Assembly: GCA_011959285.1 (NCBI GenBank)
Contig: BLLW01000011.1
Span: 1-64,000 of the forward strand
Length of the DNA: 64,000 bases
Reading direction: 5' to 3'
Source of the DNA: Lachnospiraceae bacterium
GTDB lineage: Bacteria > Bacillota > Clostridia > Lachnospirales > Lachnospiraceae
Shown: positions 43,617-53,357 of the stretch, piece by piece
Layout: each line of letters opens with the position of its first letter
How positions within the stretch are numbered: position 1 is the stretch's first letter
The notes under the pieces: model-generated
What the model was told of the DNA's origin: nothing
Database searches by the model: none
The model's input: the letters and a program-made list of their open reading frames with translations, nothing else
Program-made: the position numbers and the translations under genes

Positions 43617-44423
43617 TTAGTAGGAACTTAAGGAATTATATACTTTTATTTCTACTCTCCTGTTTTTCGCTCTTCCTTCTTCTGTTGAATTATCCGCTAT
43701 GGGAATATATTCACCTCTTCCGGAATGTTTAATCTTACTCATATCCAAAGATGTATTGCTTTCCAGATAATAGAAGACCGACAAAGCTCTTCCACTGCTT
43801 AATTCATCATTGTTGGCATATTTGCTCCCTGACATCGGAACATTGTCTGTATGCCCTTCAATCTCTATCGTTCCTTCGCCAAATCTCTGAAGGATAACCC
43901 CAAGCTGATTCATCAGGGGCAACGCTTCTTCTTTAATTTCCACGCTTCCTGAATCAAACAGGAGCGCTCCGTTTAAAGTGAGCTGCACATATTGTGCCGT
44001 AAACTCTATGTCCACTTCTTTGTCCAGATTCTTCTCTTCTAAAGCTTCTTCAATTGCTCCTGCAAGCTCTTCCGATTCCTGCAGCTTCGCCTCTTCCATC
44101 ATTTCTACCGCCGACTCCAGCTCCTTAGGAATCGTATCGCCCTCTGCGTCTCGCCCTGTACTGTTAATATAATCATCCAATTCATTTAGCTGACTCACGC
44201 CAAGGCTGACCAGAATACCATCACCAATTGCAGTTGCTCCTGCTTCAAAAATACTGAAAGTCTGATTAAAAGAAGCTGCAATCAGTTCAAACTTCTGAGC
44301 ATCTATTGATGACATGGAAAACAACATGACATAGAAACATAGAAGCAAATTCATAAGATCCGCAAAAGTTGCTTGCCAGGCCGGGGCGCCTTTGGGAGGT
44401 TCTTCTGGTTTCTTTTTAGCCAT
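43617..44423 (-). CDS. motB: Stator protein MotB
   Basis: A 268-aa protein. A short basic start leads to the single membrane helix that carries the ion-binding Asp22 (ATFADLMNLLLCFYVMLFS). The C-terminal OmpA-like domain binds peptidoglycan (IEGHTDNVPMSGSKYANNDE, SSGRALSV). The ATG at 44423 has GGAGG 8 nt upstream and overlaps the end of motA by 8 nt. Confidence 0.96.
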   Translation of the reverse strand: MAKKKPEEPPKGAPAWQATFADLMNLLLCFYVMLFSMSSIDAQKFELIAASFNQTFSIFEAGATAIGDGILVSLGVSQLNELDDYINSTGRDAEGDTIPKELESAVEMMEEAKLQESEELAGAIEEALEEKNLDKEVDIEFTAQYVQLTLNGALLFDSGSVEIKEEALPLMNQLGVILQRFGEGTIEIEGHTDNVPMSGSKYANNDELSSGRALSVFYYLESNTSLDMSKIKHSGRGEYIPIADNSTEEGRAKNRRVEIKVYNSLSSY

Positions 44424-45207
44424 CCTCTTCACCTCCGTCATTCTGCGTCAGACGATCGCCCGGTGATAAGAACGACTTCAGCTTCTCTTCTATGACTCTG
44501 GGGTTTTCTCCTGCCTGTATGGAGAGAAGACCTTCTATCATGATTTCCTTAATCATGATTTCATTTGCATTGTTAGATTTGAGCTTTCCTGCAACCGGAA
44601 TACAAATCCAGTTTGCAAGCAGAGAACCATACAAGGTTGTAATCAAAGCAACTGCCATGGAAGGACCAATGCTGGAAGGATCATCCATTTCATAAAGCAT
44701 GTTAACAAGACCTATCAGAGTACCAATCATACCCCAAGCAGGTCCCATACTTCCCAAATCTTCCCAGAACCCTATTTTGCTCTTATGTCTATCTTCTGTA
44801 CTGATTAGCTCTGTTTCCATAATCCCACGCACAAGCTCAGGATCAGTACCATCGACAATCAGTAGAATTCCCTTTTTCATAAATTCATCATCCAGATCAC
44901 TGGCTGCTTCTTCCAAGGAAAGGAGTCCTTCCTTTCTTGCAATATTGGACAAGTCAATAATCTTCTGAATCATCGCCTTGACATCAGCTGTGGGAGTCTT
45001 AAAAATTAAAAGGAAACTTTTAAGACCGCCTATGTATTCAGGAAGACTTTTTGATAACATGACGGCAAAAAACGCCCCGCCAAATGTAATAATGGCAGAA
45101 GCCGGATCTATGTATCGTCCTATGTTTTCGATACCTGCATTCGTGAAAATTCCGAATATACACATGACCATACAAAGTACTAATCCAATAATCGACGCTA
45201 AATCCAC
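44416..45207 (-). CDS. motA: Stator protein MotA
   Basis: A 263-aa protein with four membrane helices and the cytoplasmic loop that contacts FliG. The conserved PAWGMIGTLIGLVNML and GPSMAVALITTLYGSLLANW are present. The start is GTG at 45207, with AGGTGA 6 nt upstream. Confidence 0.96.
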   Translation of the reverse strand: MDLASIIGLVLCMVMCIFGIFTNAGIENIGRYIDPASAIITFGGAFFAVMLSKSLPEYIGGLKSFLLIFKTPTADVKAMIQKIIDLSNIARKEGLLSLEEAASDLDDEFMKKGILLIVDGTDPELVRGIMETELISTEDRHKSKIGFWEDLGSMGPAWGMIGTLIGLVNMLYEMDDPSSIGPSMAVALITTLYGSLLANWICIPVAGKLKSNNANEIMIKEIMIEGLLSIQAGENPRVIEEKLKSFLSPGDRLTQNDGGEEDG

Positions 45208-45227
45208 AACTACTCACCTTTTTTGCG

Positions 45228-45413
45228 TTAATCTGCAAAAATATCCTTTCTATACGATTTTACAAGATTTTTCACATCTTGTCTACTTTCTTTTACAATT
45301 ATTTTTCTTCCCGTTGTAAATGCAATTACCGTGTCTGGTGTTTCCTCCACCAGCTCTATTAAATCGGGATTGATCAAAATCTTTACCCCGTTAATTTTCG
45401 TCACCTCTATCAT
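45228..45413 (-). CDS. flbD: Flagellar protein FlbD
   Basis: A 61-aa SwrD/FlbD protein starting MIEVTKINGVKILINPDLIE, with the family's later V-x-F-T-T-G-R-K-I-I-V-K-E. In Bacillus SwrD raises motor power through the stator; here flbD is directly before motA. GAGGAG lies 9 nt before the ATG. Confidence 0.93.
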   Translation of the reverse strand: MIEVTKINGVKILINPDLIELVEETPDTVIAFTTGRKIIVKESRQDVKNLVKSYRKDIFAD

Positions 45414-45501
45414 ACCACTTTACTCCTCTCACCGCTACTGCAATTTTTTCCAGCTAATTAATAACTCCCCCTATCCGTAAAACTGATCCTGTCAGCACGC
45501 T

Positions 45502-45531
45502 AAAGGGAACCAGGAATGTCTGGTCCCCTTT
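45502..45531 (-). terminator. Hairpin between flgE and flbD (possible partial terminator)
   Basis: A 12-position stem (AAAGGGGACCAG with CTGGTTCCCTTT on the minus strand, one G-T pair) with a 6-nt loop, followed by only a short T run. It splits the early hook genes from the stator/switch/export genes and may reduce read-through or stabilise processed mRNA. Confidence 0.55.
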
Positions 45532-45560
45532 GCATATATAGCTTGCTGCATTTCTATCTA

Positions 45561-47009
45561 CTATCTCTTCAGATTGGTCAGTTCCTCAAGCAGCGTATCA
45601 GAAACTGTAATGATACGGCTGTTTGCCTGGAATCCCCTCTGGGTCGTAATCATTTCTGTAAATTCAGCTGACAAGTCAACGTTACTCATCTCCAAAACAC
45701 CCGATTCCATACGTCCGCCGCCTGCAGTGATATCCTCACCGATCCCATCAAAGTCGCCAGAGTTCAAAGTTGCTGAATAAAGGTTATCACCTTCCTTGGC
45801 AAGACCTGAAGGATTTGCAAAAGTTGCTGTAGAAATCTGTCCAAGAAGCTTCCTCTGACCATTGTCATAAGAAGCGTAAATCATACCATCCTTCTGAACG
45901 GTAATACCGCTCATCTCACCGATTGCACGACCTGAACCCTTTCCGCCGTCTACACCACGAACCGCGCCTATTGTTGATGTACCATTTTTATTGTAGTTAT
46001 AGGACGCAGAGAAATCCAGTTCAATATCAGCCGGGAAATTAGCAATTCCACCAAAACTCAGCTTAATCGACTTATCCCCCTCTGTTCCTGCCTCACCGCC
46101 AACATTTTCAAAGGTACCTTTTCCGCTTACGTAATTTAAAGTAGCAGCATTGGCTATCGTTTTATCTGCACCTCCCGCTGCTCCTGGGATAGTTACCGAT
46201 CCTGCATTTCCAGCATCATCTGGATTTAATTTAACCAAATCTTTTACTGTAGTGCCAGCAGCAGCGCCTGTCACTTCACGGTCCATAATGGATTTTCCGT
46301 CAGAATCCTTTATATCATCCAACTGCACATAGAACTGACCTGCATCTCCATTGATGCTATGCACACTCAGTTTTACTGTATATACATACCCTTGGTTATC
46401 ATAAACCTCCAGATTCATCACTTTTCCGGAATCACTATTAACATCCGTATCAAATTTGTCTACAATACCGCTTATCGTTGCCTTCGTCGTTGCCTCCGGC
46501 GGGTAAGTCATATTTTCTTCCGTCATGATACGAAGCGGAGTGACTGTATCTTTCTTGATATTCCCGGGGTCTGCAGGATCTACCTGCCATCCCATTACGT
46601 TGTAACCTGTACTGGTCATTGCAAGATTTCCCTGTCCATCAATGTAAAAGGAACCGTCTCTTGTGAAGAAGTTCTCTGAGCCATTGCTTACAACGAAAAA
46701 CGCATCTCCATTGATCATGATATCAAAGGGATCGTTGGTGCTCTGTGCGGAACCCTGGCTGGCAATTGCCGTTTTAATTGCTGCTATCTTAGAGCCCAGA
46801 CCAATCTGCCTTGCATTAATACCGCCAACGCCTGTAGTCGCATTAGCGCCGGAAGCTGCCTGAGTCGTCTGATACATCAAGTCACTGAATGTCATAGACT
46901 GTGATTTGTATGCTGTTGTGTTTACATTGGCGATGTTATTACCGATAACATCCATCCTTGTCTGGTGTGTTTTAAGACCTGCCACACCAGAGAATAATGA
47001 TCTCATCAT
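45561..47009 (-). CDS. flgE: Flagellar hook protein FlgE
   Basis: A 482-aa rod/hook family protein. N-terminal SLFSGVAGLKTHQTRMDVIG and NIANVNTTAYKSQ, a long variable centre (outer hook domains, with a Gly/Asp-rich part around 280-380), and the conserved C-terminus MSNVDLSAEFTEMITTQRGF followed by QANSRII. AAGGAGG lies 10 nt before the ATG. Confidence 0.96.
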   Translation of the reverse strand: MMRSLFSGVAGLKTHQTRMDVIGNNIANVNTTAYKSQSMTFSDLMYQTTQAASGANATTGVGGINARQIGLGSKIAAIKTAIASQGSAQSTNDPFDIMINGDAFFVVSNGSENFFTRDGSFYIDGQGNLAMTSTGYNVMGWQVDPADPGNIKKDTVTPLRIMTEENMTYPPEATTKATISGIVDKFDTDVNSDSGKVMNLEVYDNQGYVYTVKLSVHSINGDAGQFYVQLDDIKDSDGKSIMDREVTGAAAGTTVKDLVKLNPDDAGNAGSVTIPGAAGGADKTIANAATLNYVSGKGTFENVGGEAGTEGDKSIKLSFGGIANFPADIELDFSASYNYNKNGTSTIGAVRGVDGGKGSGRAIGEMSGITVQKDGMIYASYDNGQRKLLGQISTATFANPSGLAKEGDNLYSATLNSGDFDGIGEDITAGGGRMESGVLEMSNVDLSAEFTEMITTQRGFQANSRIITVSDTLLEELTNLKR

Positions 47010-47087
47010 AATGAAATGACCTCCTTAAGCTCATAGCCGCCGTATTCCTTCTGTCATTCAGGAATCTATAGCCTCCATAAGGTCCGG

Positions 47088-47486
47088 CTAAATAATTACG
47101 GCTCCATCAATATTTGTAAAAATGTTTTCTGCTGCGTCCTTATGATTCATTGCAGTCACCACCGTATTGTTTGGAATATTTACGATAAATGCCAGTTGAT
47201 CCACAAGCACCAGCGATTCTTTAATTCCTTTCATCTGCGCTCTCTGCGCACCTTCCTGCAAGCGTTCCATCTGACTGCTTGTAAGTTCAATATTCCGGTC
47301 TGCCAGTCTTCCTGCGGCATGCTTGGAAAATTTCACCTCATCTGCTGTCTTCTCCCGGCTGCTTTCCAGAATATCCAGAAACGATTTTCCCTCCGGAATC
47401 TTATTTGATGCAGCGCTCTTATTCTGGTTTAAATATTGATCCTGTAATTGTTCAATTGAAAGGAATCCGCTATTTTGAATCTTCAT
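47088..47486 (-). CDS. Flagellar operon protein, TIGR02530-like
   Basis: A 132-aa soluble protein of a family found next to flgD/flgE in Gram-positive flagellar operons; function unknown. The recognisable part is KFSKHAAGRLADRNIELTSS followed by VDQLAFIVNIPNNTVVTAM. GGAGG lies close upstream of the ATG at 47486. Membership is recalled from memory, not searched. Confidence 0.8.
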   Translation of the reverse strand: MKIQNSGFLSIEQLQDQYLNQNKSAASNKIPEGKSFLDILESSREKTADEVKFSKHAAGRLADRNIELTSSQMERLQEGAQRAQMKGIKESLVLVDQLAFIVNIPNNTVVTAMNHKDAAENIFTNIDGAVII

Positions 47487-47534
47487 ATTCCTCTCCTCCT
47501 TGAGTAGCAACCATGCATCCTGCTCTTAAAACAT

Positions 47535-48257
47535 TTACTCCGTCGGTTCTGTTGGTTCCGTATCACCCTCGCCTTCAGTTCCATCCGTATCTGTATCTGT
47601 GTCAGTGTCGCCATTGTTTGATTCGTCCATTTCTACCAGTTCTGCCATCTTTGCAACATACTTCTGCAGCTTCTCAATATATTCATCACTAATAAAGGAC
47701 TGTTGATAAGCCGTCATTGCATTGAAGGCCTTCTGCAGAGCATCAACGCTCTCCTTGTCAGCAATCGTAAGTCTCTCTACTCTCGGGAGTTGATCAAGCG
47801 CTGTCACAAATGATACTGCTAAATCAAATGCTGTCTGATATGTCTCGTCAATAACTGCCGTCACATCATCTGCTGAATATAAGTTTCCTTCTATGGAAAC
47901 GTATGCCTTTCCATTTTCATAAGTAACATACTGTACCATACCCTGAAGCTGTTTTACATCTCCTGACTTATCCGTGGTTTCAACTGCAACCAGCTTGCCG
48001 ACCATGGAAGAAGCTCTGGTAAGCTCCATCGTTGCTGCCATATTCTGCATTTGTTCTACCTGTGAGAAAGTTGCATACTGTGAAATATATTCCGTATTGG
48101 AAGTAGGCTCCAAAGGATCCTGGTATTTCATCTGTGCCACTAACAGCTGCAAAAATGCATCTTTATCCATCCCTGTCTTAGACGCCGCTTTTTTGACCGA
48201 GCTCTCTGACTGGGTTTCTTCAATTTTACCATTATTAACTACTGCTGATACTGCCAT
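47535..48257 (-). CDS. flgD: Hook cap protein FlgD with unusual C-terminal module
   Basis: A 240-aa hook scaffolding protein. The FlgD N-terminal domain is clear (about 25-95: DKDAFLQLLVAQMKYQDPLE, YISQYATFSQVEQMQNM). A short beta region (about 95-135) follows. Residues about 141-209 look like a helical repeat seen in Gram-positive surface proteins (LTIADKESVDALQKAFNAMT, then QQSFISDEYIEKLQ). The last 30 residues are an acidic Asp/Thr/Glu/Pro tail. The usual FlgD C-terminal fold seems reduced. The ATG at 48257 has AAAGGAG 5 nt upstream. Confidence 0.9.
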   Translation of the reverse strand: MAVSAVVNNGKIEETQSESSVKKAASKTGMDKDAFLQLLVAQMKYQDPLEPTSNTEYISQYATFSQVEQMQNMAATMELTRASSMVGKLVAVETTDKSGDVKQLQGMVQYVTYENGKAYVSIEGNLYSADDVTAVIDETYQTAFDLAVSFVTALDQLPRVERLTIADKESVDALQKAFNAMTAYQQSFISDEYIEKLQKYVAKMAELVEMDESNNGDTDTDTDTDGTEGEGDTEPTEPTE

Positions 48258-48288
48258 ATTGACTCCTTTCTGCACCTTAACAGGTACT

Positions 48289-49725
48289 TTATGCGGTGTA
48301 ATCTACCGTGTTTCCATTGGCTTTCATCATTTTGGCTGCAAGAAGCTCTTCTTCGTCTGCCGTCTCCTCGAATGTGCCATCTAACTCATTCAAGTTGATT
48401 CTTCTTGGAGTCTTTCTGCTTTGGTTACGAGAAGATGCATTTTCCTCTCTTCCCTGTCCCTGCCAGAGATTGCTTTCAAACCCATGGTTCTCAACAGTGA
48501 CCTGAACCGCTTCTACTTTAATGCCTTGTTCCTTCAGACTTTCCTGAAGCGTTGTTATCTGACTTTCAATGGCTGCCTTTACAGTCTCGTTCTGTACCTG
48601 GAACTGTGCTGTAACTTCACCGCCCTTAGAGGAAAGCTGGATATGTACTGTTCCAAGACTTTCCGGATGCAGCTGCATTTCAAGCTGATCCATACCGGGT
48701 TTTAACTGAATCTTCATATAATCCATAATCTGATCCATGATTTCCCTTGTCTGTTCGCTGAAAACTGCTGCTGTCTGTTCAAAAGATACTTCCGCTGTCT
48801 GCGTCCTGTTCTGGAGCAGCGCATCTATCCGCATATTATCTGCGTACAACTTACCTTCTGACTCTTTCTGACCGTTTTCATTTCCTTTTTGCTCATGCCC
48901 ATCGGCATATTCCTTTGTAACATCTTCCTTTGATTCTGACGGTACAACCTCTGTCTGACCTGTGACATTGCCTTTTTCATCGGTCGATAACCTGACGGTT
49001 TCATCTCCTGCCTTCACCTCTACTGTAATCTTGGGAGATTCTTCTGTCAGCTCTGGTTCCTGCACATTTTCAGCTGTGCTTCCAAGAACCCCTTCTTCCA
49101 TAATACCAGGTTCCTTTGCACTATTTTGCAGCTCCTCTACCAATGCTTTAAGTTCCTCTGGATTCATTCCAAGTTCAGCGGCAAGATCTGCTTTTACTCC
49201 CTCTGCCATGTTAAGCACATTCTGAAGTTTTGAAAAAAGCGTTTCATCCGTAAGCAACACAGATGGATCCTGCACGCCTTGAAGTTCTAAGACTAACTGT
49301 CTTAGCTGCATAGGATCAAAAAGAGCATACGCAGAAAGTCCAAGTACTTCCATCGCCTTTTCCACTTCTTCCTGCGAAATCTCAAGTTCTTCTGCGATTT
49401 CCTCAATTATTTCCTTTCCTGCTTCTTCAAGCGCTGTGTTTTGCTCCTCGGTGGCTTGCCCTGCCCTGACATCATCTGTCGGTTTTACGACTTCTTCCTT
49501 TGGCTTAATCTCTGCCTTAGGATTCCTCACAGTGTCCGTTGTCGAGGTCATTTTTACATCTTTCCCTGCCACAGCCTGATTCTGACTATTGGAACTACCA
49601 TTCTGGGTTCTGCTCATCACATCCCCAAAGCTGCCCGTCTGGGCTGTACCGCCTGTTTTTGTGAGATTTTTTCCTCCAAAAAAATTCATCAGAGAACTCA
49701 CATCCTTTACAGGTGCACTCGTCAT
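48289..49725 (-). CDS. fliK: Hook-length control protein FliK
   Basis: A 478-aa protein with a long Gln/Glu/Thr-rich N-terminal ruler region and the conserved C-terminal domain (about 330-430; MQLHPESLGTVHIQLSSKGG then V-T-A-Q-F-x-V). It measures hook length and flips FlhB specificity. GGAGGG lies upstream of the ATG. It precedes flgD. Confidence 0.92.
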   Translation of the reverse strand: MTSAPVKDVSSLMNFFGGKNLTKTGGTAQTGSFGDVMSRTQNGSSNSQNQAVAGKDVKMTSTTDTVRNPKAEIKPKEEVVKPTDDVRAGQATEEQNTALEEAGKEIIEEIAEELEISQEEVEKAMEVLGLSAYALFDPMQLRQLVLELQGVQDPSVLLTDETLFSKLQNVLNMAEGVKADLAAELGMNPEELKALVEELQNSAKEPGIMEEGVLGSTAENVQEPELTEESPKITVEVKAGDETVRLSTDEKGNVTGQTEVVPSESKEDVTKEYADGHEQKGNENGQKESEGKLYADNMRIDALLQNRTQTAEVSFEQTAAVFSEQTREIMDQIMDYMKIQLKPGMDQLEMQLHPESLGTVHIQLSSKGGEVTAQFQVQNETVKAAIESQITTLQESLKEQGIKVEAVQVTVENHGFESNLWQGQGREENASSRNQSRKTPRRINLNELDGTFEETADEEELLAAKMMKANGNTVDYTA

Positions 49726-49805
49726 TCACATCCCTCCTTCTTTATAAGCCCCTTAAGACTCTTTTTCAAGGTACATCATTTATATCGGTTTAAGGCGCAG
49801 ACTTC

Positions 49806-50687
49806 TTAAGATTCAGGATCCATGATCTTGGTGATCCTTGCGGCAATTTCTGAGTCCATAACACCCAAAATCTTGCCTCTTTCGTCTGCCTCCATTACAC
49901 CCAGTATCCGTGCCGCCAGATTCAGATTATCTGTCATTTCTTCAAAAATAGCAGCTGCCTCCTTGGGTTTCATTTCTGAATATGCCTTGGCATAATCCAG
50001 AATTTCCTGACTTTCCTCCATCTGTGTAACTACCTGTTTATACAAATACTCTGCAGTTGCAGGGTCCATTTCCTCATAATATTTCCTGTATTCCTCTATC
50101 CCAGGTCCCTTATCCGCATAAATTACTTCCTCGTAAAACTCTGTCTTGAGCTTCTGAAAATCCACCTGACTGTCCTCAAAGGTCTTAAGCCGCTCCACTT
50201 CCGCCTTTAACTGCGACACCTCATCTGAACTGTCCGTCTGTGCAGACTGAGCACGTTCTAACTCAAGTTCCAATTCTTTGATATAATCTACAGCATCACG
50301 TAGATTGTCATATCCGCCATAAACTTCACTTTCTCCTTCCTGAACAACGACCTCTTTGTTGCTTGGAAGAATCATATTTAATACTGGCACATCCTTCAAG
50401 ATGGGGGTAAGAATGTTACTCCCGAAACCACCAAAATCCAACTTAACAATTAGACACAAAATAGCAATCCAGACCAGCACAATGATAAATGTGACTAAAA
50501 AAACAGAACCGCTGCCTGATTCTTCTTCCTCCATCAGTTCAGCTTCCTGACTGGCAATTTCCTTTGCCCTTGCTTTCGCAGCCTTACGCTGCGCCTTCTG
50601 CTCACTTTTCAGTTTTTTCTTTTCTTCCTTCAGACGCTGCTGTTCCAGCTTTGCATCCTTAGGCGTTAAGTCATTATCTATCGGCAT
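49806..50687 (-). CDS. MotE/YlxF-like flagellar membrane protein (MgtE_N domain)
   Basis: A 293-aa protein: Lys/Glu-rich cytoplasmic start (1-55), one membrane helix (about 60-80), an extracytoplasmic coiled coil (about 125-175) and a C-terminal MgtE-N-like domain (about 205-290; repeats such as PKEAAAIFEEM and AARILGVMEADERGKILGVM). Its position between fliJ and fliK matches ylxF of Bacillus, and the plan matches MotE, which stabilises MotC in rhizobia. Its partner here is unknown. Confidence 0.85.
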   Translation of the reverse strand: MPIDNDLTPKDAKLEQQRLKEEKKKLKSEQKAQRKAAKARAKEIASQEAELMEEEESGSGSVFLVTFIIVLVWIAILCLIVKLDFGGFGSNILTPILKDVPVLNMILPSNKEVVVQEGESEVYGGYDNLRDAVDYIKELELELERAQSAQTDSSDEVSQLKAEVERLKTFEDSQVDFQKLKTEFYEEVIYADKGPGIEEYRKYYEEMDPATAEYLYKQVVTQMEESQEILDYAKAYSEMKPKEAAAIFEEMTDNLNLAARILGVMEADERGKILGVMDSEIAARITKIMDPES

Positions 50688-50706
50688 ACTTTACTTCCAC
50701 TCTTTC

Positions 50707-51147
50707 CTATTTCCGTCCGTGGGTGTAACTTGTAAGCTCATCCACTTCCTTTGCTTCCCTTGCATTTTCCTCCCGCATGAATACATCAAACGCTTTTTCC
50801 TTAAGCTTTTCCTGCGTTTCGCTCTCCTGCCTTGCAACCTGCAGTTTATATCTTGCATCCTCAAGATGGGCCTCTGCAAGCTCCACTTGGTGCATCTGAA
50901 AGGCAATAAATTCTTCCATACAGGTAATTGCTTCCCGATTTTCAAGAATCTCTCTTACCTTTAAACTATCTTTACGAAGCTCCCTGCCTTTATTTTCATA
51001 AGCTGCTTTTCTATCATTCAAAATTTGCAGCTTTTCCTCCTCTTCATCCAGATGCATTCTGGCAGCGGCAAAATCCATCCTTGCCTGCTCTTCCATCTTT
51101 TCCTTAATATCCAGAATACTCTGCATCCTGTATATAAATCTTGCCAT
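50707..51147 (-). CDS. fliJ: Flagellar export chaperone FliJ
   Basis: A 146-aa all-helical coiled-coil protein, charged throughout, beginning MARFIYRMQSILDIKEKMEE, typical of FliJ. It joins FliI to FlhA at the export gate. It starts 3 nt after the fliI stop. Confidence 0.92.
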   Translation of the reverse strand: MARFIYRMQSILDIKEKMEEQARMDFAAARMHLDEEEEKLQILNDRKAAYENKGRELRKDSLKVREILENREAITCMEEFIAFQMHQVELAEAHLEDARYKLQVARQESETQEKLKEKAFDVFMREENAREAKEVDELTSYTHGRK

Positions 51148-51150
51148 TTA

Positions 51151-52482
51151 TCATTCCGCTCCGTCAGCAAATATTTCTTTCATAAGCGACACTGATTCTT
51201 CAAAAGTAAATTTATCATTTACATCCTGCATGAGGAACTGATTCACTTCATCAATCTTCTTAATTGCATAGTCAATTCCAGGATTACTTCCCGACTTATA
51301 TGCGCCTATATTAATCAGATCTTCTGCCTCATTGTAAGTGGCAAGTACATTTTTAAGCTTACCAGCACAATTTTTGTGATCCCGCTCTGCAATCTGGCTC
51401 ATGCATCTTGAAATGCTCTGCAGAACATCGATTGCAGGATAATGATTCTTATGCGCCAGTTTTCTGTTAAGCATAATATGACCATCCAGAATGCTTCTTG
51501 CAGTATCCGTTATGGGCTCATTGAAGTCATCTCCATCCACTAAAACCGTATATAATCCGGTAATAGAACCTTTATCTGATCTTCCTGCCCGCTCTAAAAG
51601 CTTTGGCATCTCTGAATAAACACTTGGCGGATACCCTCTCGATACTGGCGGTTCCCCACTAGCAAGACCGATTTCTCTTTGTGCCATAGAAAAGCGGGTA
51701 AGGGAATCCATCATCAGAAGTACATCCTTGCCCTGATCGCGGAAATATTCAGCAATCGCTGTCGCCGTCTGCGCCGCCTTTTTACGTTCCAACGCAGGTT
51801 TATCAGAAGTTGCAACCACCACTACAGACCGTTTCATTCCTTCGGGACCTAAATCTCTCTCCACAAATTCACGAACCTCCCTGCCACGCTCTCCAATGAG
51901 CGCGATTACATTAATATCTGCCTTTGTATTTCTTGCAAACATACCCATGAGTGTGGATTTACCAACACCTGATCCAGCAAAGATACCAATTCTCTGCCCT
52001 TTTCCTACGGTAATCAATCCGTCAACTGCTTTAACCCCAAGGGGAAGGACTTCATCAATAATCTTCCTGCTCATAGGATCAGGAGGCTTCGCCTCAACCG
52101 AATAGGATCCTCCCGTAAGAATCATACCGTCATCCGGTCTTCCAAGTCCGTCAAGCGTATGTCCAAGAAGGCTCTCATCCACTTGAACCATCAATGGTTC
52201 ACCCGTATTCTCCACACTGCTTCCAGGACCGATTCCCTCTACATTTTGATAAGGCATAAGGAGATTTTTCCCCTCTTTAAACCCCACCACCTCAGCTAAG
52301 GCTGGCTGGGCGTTTCCATCTTTAGACACTGGATAAACCTTACAGATATCTCCCAGTTTTGCAGCAGGTCCTGCAGATTCAATGGTAAGACCAACTACAT
52401 TCACCACTTTACCCATGTATTTGAAAAGAGGTTCATCTATGACTTTTATGTATTTTGCGAAATCAATTTCTGATATTGTCAA
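51151..52482 (-). CDS. fliI: Flagellar export ATPase FliI
   Basis: A 443-aa F1-beta-like ATPase with Walker A GIFAGSGVGKSTLMGM, Walker B LLMMDSLTRFSMAQREI and the SGEPPVSRGYPPSVYS segment. It powers entry of export substrates. The likely start is TTG at 52482, with GGCGGA 7 nt upstream. Confidence 0.97.
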   Translation of the reverse strand: MTISEIDFAKYIKVIDEPLFKYMGKVVNVVGLTIESAGPAAKLGDICKVYPVSKDGNAQPALAEVVGFKEGKNLLMPYQNVEGIGPGSSVENTGEPLMVQVDESLLGHTLDGLGRPDDGMILTGGSYSVEAKPPDPMSRKIIDEVLPLGVKAVDGLITVGKGQRIGIFAGSGVGKSTLMGMFARNTKADINVIALIGERGREVREFVERDLGPEGMKRSVVVVATSDKPALERKKAAQTATAIAEYFRDQGKDVLLMMDSLTRFSMAQREIGLASGEPPVSRGYPPSVYSEMPKLLERAGRSDKGSITGLYTVLVDGDDFNEPITDTARSILDGHIMLNRKLAHKNHYPAIDVLQSISRCMSQIAERDHKNCAGKLKNVLATYNEAEDLINIGAYKSGSNPGIDYAIKKIDEVNQFLMQDVNDKFTFEESVSLMKEIFADGAE

Positions 52483-52502
52483 CTTATATTCCGCCTTTTT
52501 CT

Positions 52503-53357
52503 TTAAATTGATCTATAAGAGAAAAGTTTCAGCTTTCTTTTCAGTTCCTCCAGCTCGGTTCCAAGTGAGCAGTCATAAATACCACTCTCCGTCTCGATCA
52601 TGCATTGCGATGTGGAAAGCGTCATATCTGATACGATTTCCAGATGATCAGCTAAAGTACCTGTTTCCTCCTGAATTCTCTCCCTTTCTTCACATACCAT
52701 AACATAATCCTGCTTCGACACATGCACGATATAATTTTTCGCACTGTCCGTCTTTAGCATGGCATCTATCAATAAATTAGAAACCAGCTGCTTATAAGCG
52801 CTCAAATCCACCTTGAAAACATGCTCATATATTTCCGTCAAATTACTTACAAACATCGGTTCCAGTTCTTCTACTTTATGACGATAGTCTCTATTAAGTT
52901 CTTCCATTTTGGAAAGATAGTCATCTTTTAAGACCTGTGCCTGCGCCATTCCCTGATCATACCCCTCCTGATACCCTTGGTTTTTGGCTTCTTCCAGAGC
53001 ATCCATACGCATCTGCTCTATCTGAACATTTGCACTTTGAATCATCTGATCAGCCTCAGCGCGCACCTTTTCCAGTTCAGCCCTTGCCGCCTCAAGCTCC
53101 TTCTCAAGAGCTTCCTGTTCTCGCATAGCAGTTTCTTTTAAAATTTCCACGCCTCCATCCGGTGCAAGAAGTGTATCCACTGCATCTGCATCCAGACCGG
53201 CACGAAACCCATCAATCGCCTCTCCCTGCTGCTTTTCTTCATAGCCACGGCTTTCTGCTGCTTTCTTAAGCCGTTGCTCCATCAGTGTATTGCTATCGAT
53301 TACGCGGGTACTCTCATTAACTACGAACCAACCCGCTTTAAAAAAATTTCTAGACAA
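52503..53357 (-). CDS. fliH: Flagellar export ATPase regulator FliH
   Basis: A 284-aa protein with a long charged coiled coil (about 70-170) and a C-terminal domain that binds FliI, with a GYQEGYDQGMAQAQ repeat of the GxxxG type in the middle. The best start is TTG at 53357: GGAGGTGA inside the last fliG codons lies 8 nt before it, and the two genes overlap by 8 nt. A longer frame from 53390 lacks a site. Confidence 0.93.
   Translation of the reverse strand: MSRNFFKAGWFVVNESTRVIDSNTLMEQRLKKAAESRGYEEKQQGEAIDGFRAGLDADAVDTLLAPDGGVEILKETAMREQEALEKELEAARAELEKVRAEADQMIQSANVQIEQMRMDALEEAKNQGYQEGYDQGMAQAQVLKDDYLSKMEELNRDYRHKVEELEPMFVSNLTEIYEHVFKVDLSAYKQLVSNLLIDAMLKTDSAKNYIVHVSKQDYVMVCEERERIQEETGTLADHLEIVSDMTLSTSQCMIETESGIYDCSLGTELEELKRKLKLFSYRSI

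Noticed and set aside
45414..45500. Possible sigma-28 promoter before flbD
   Set aside because: A partial -10-like CGGATAG was seen but no matching TAAA -35 at the right distance.
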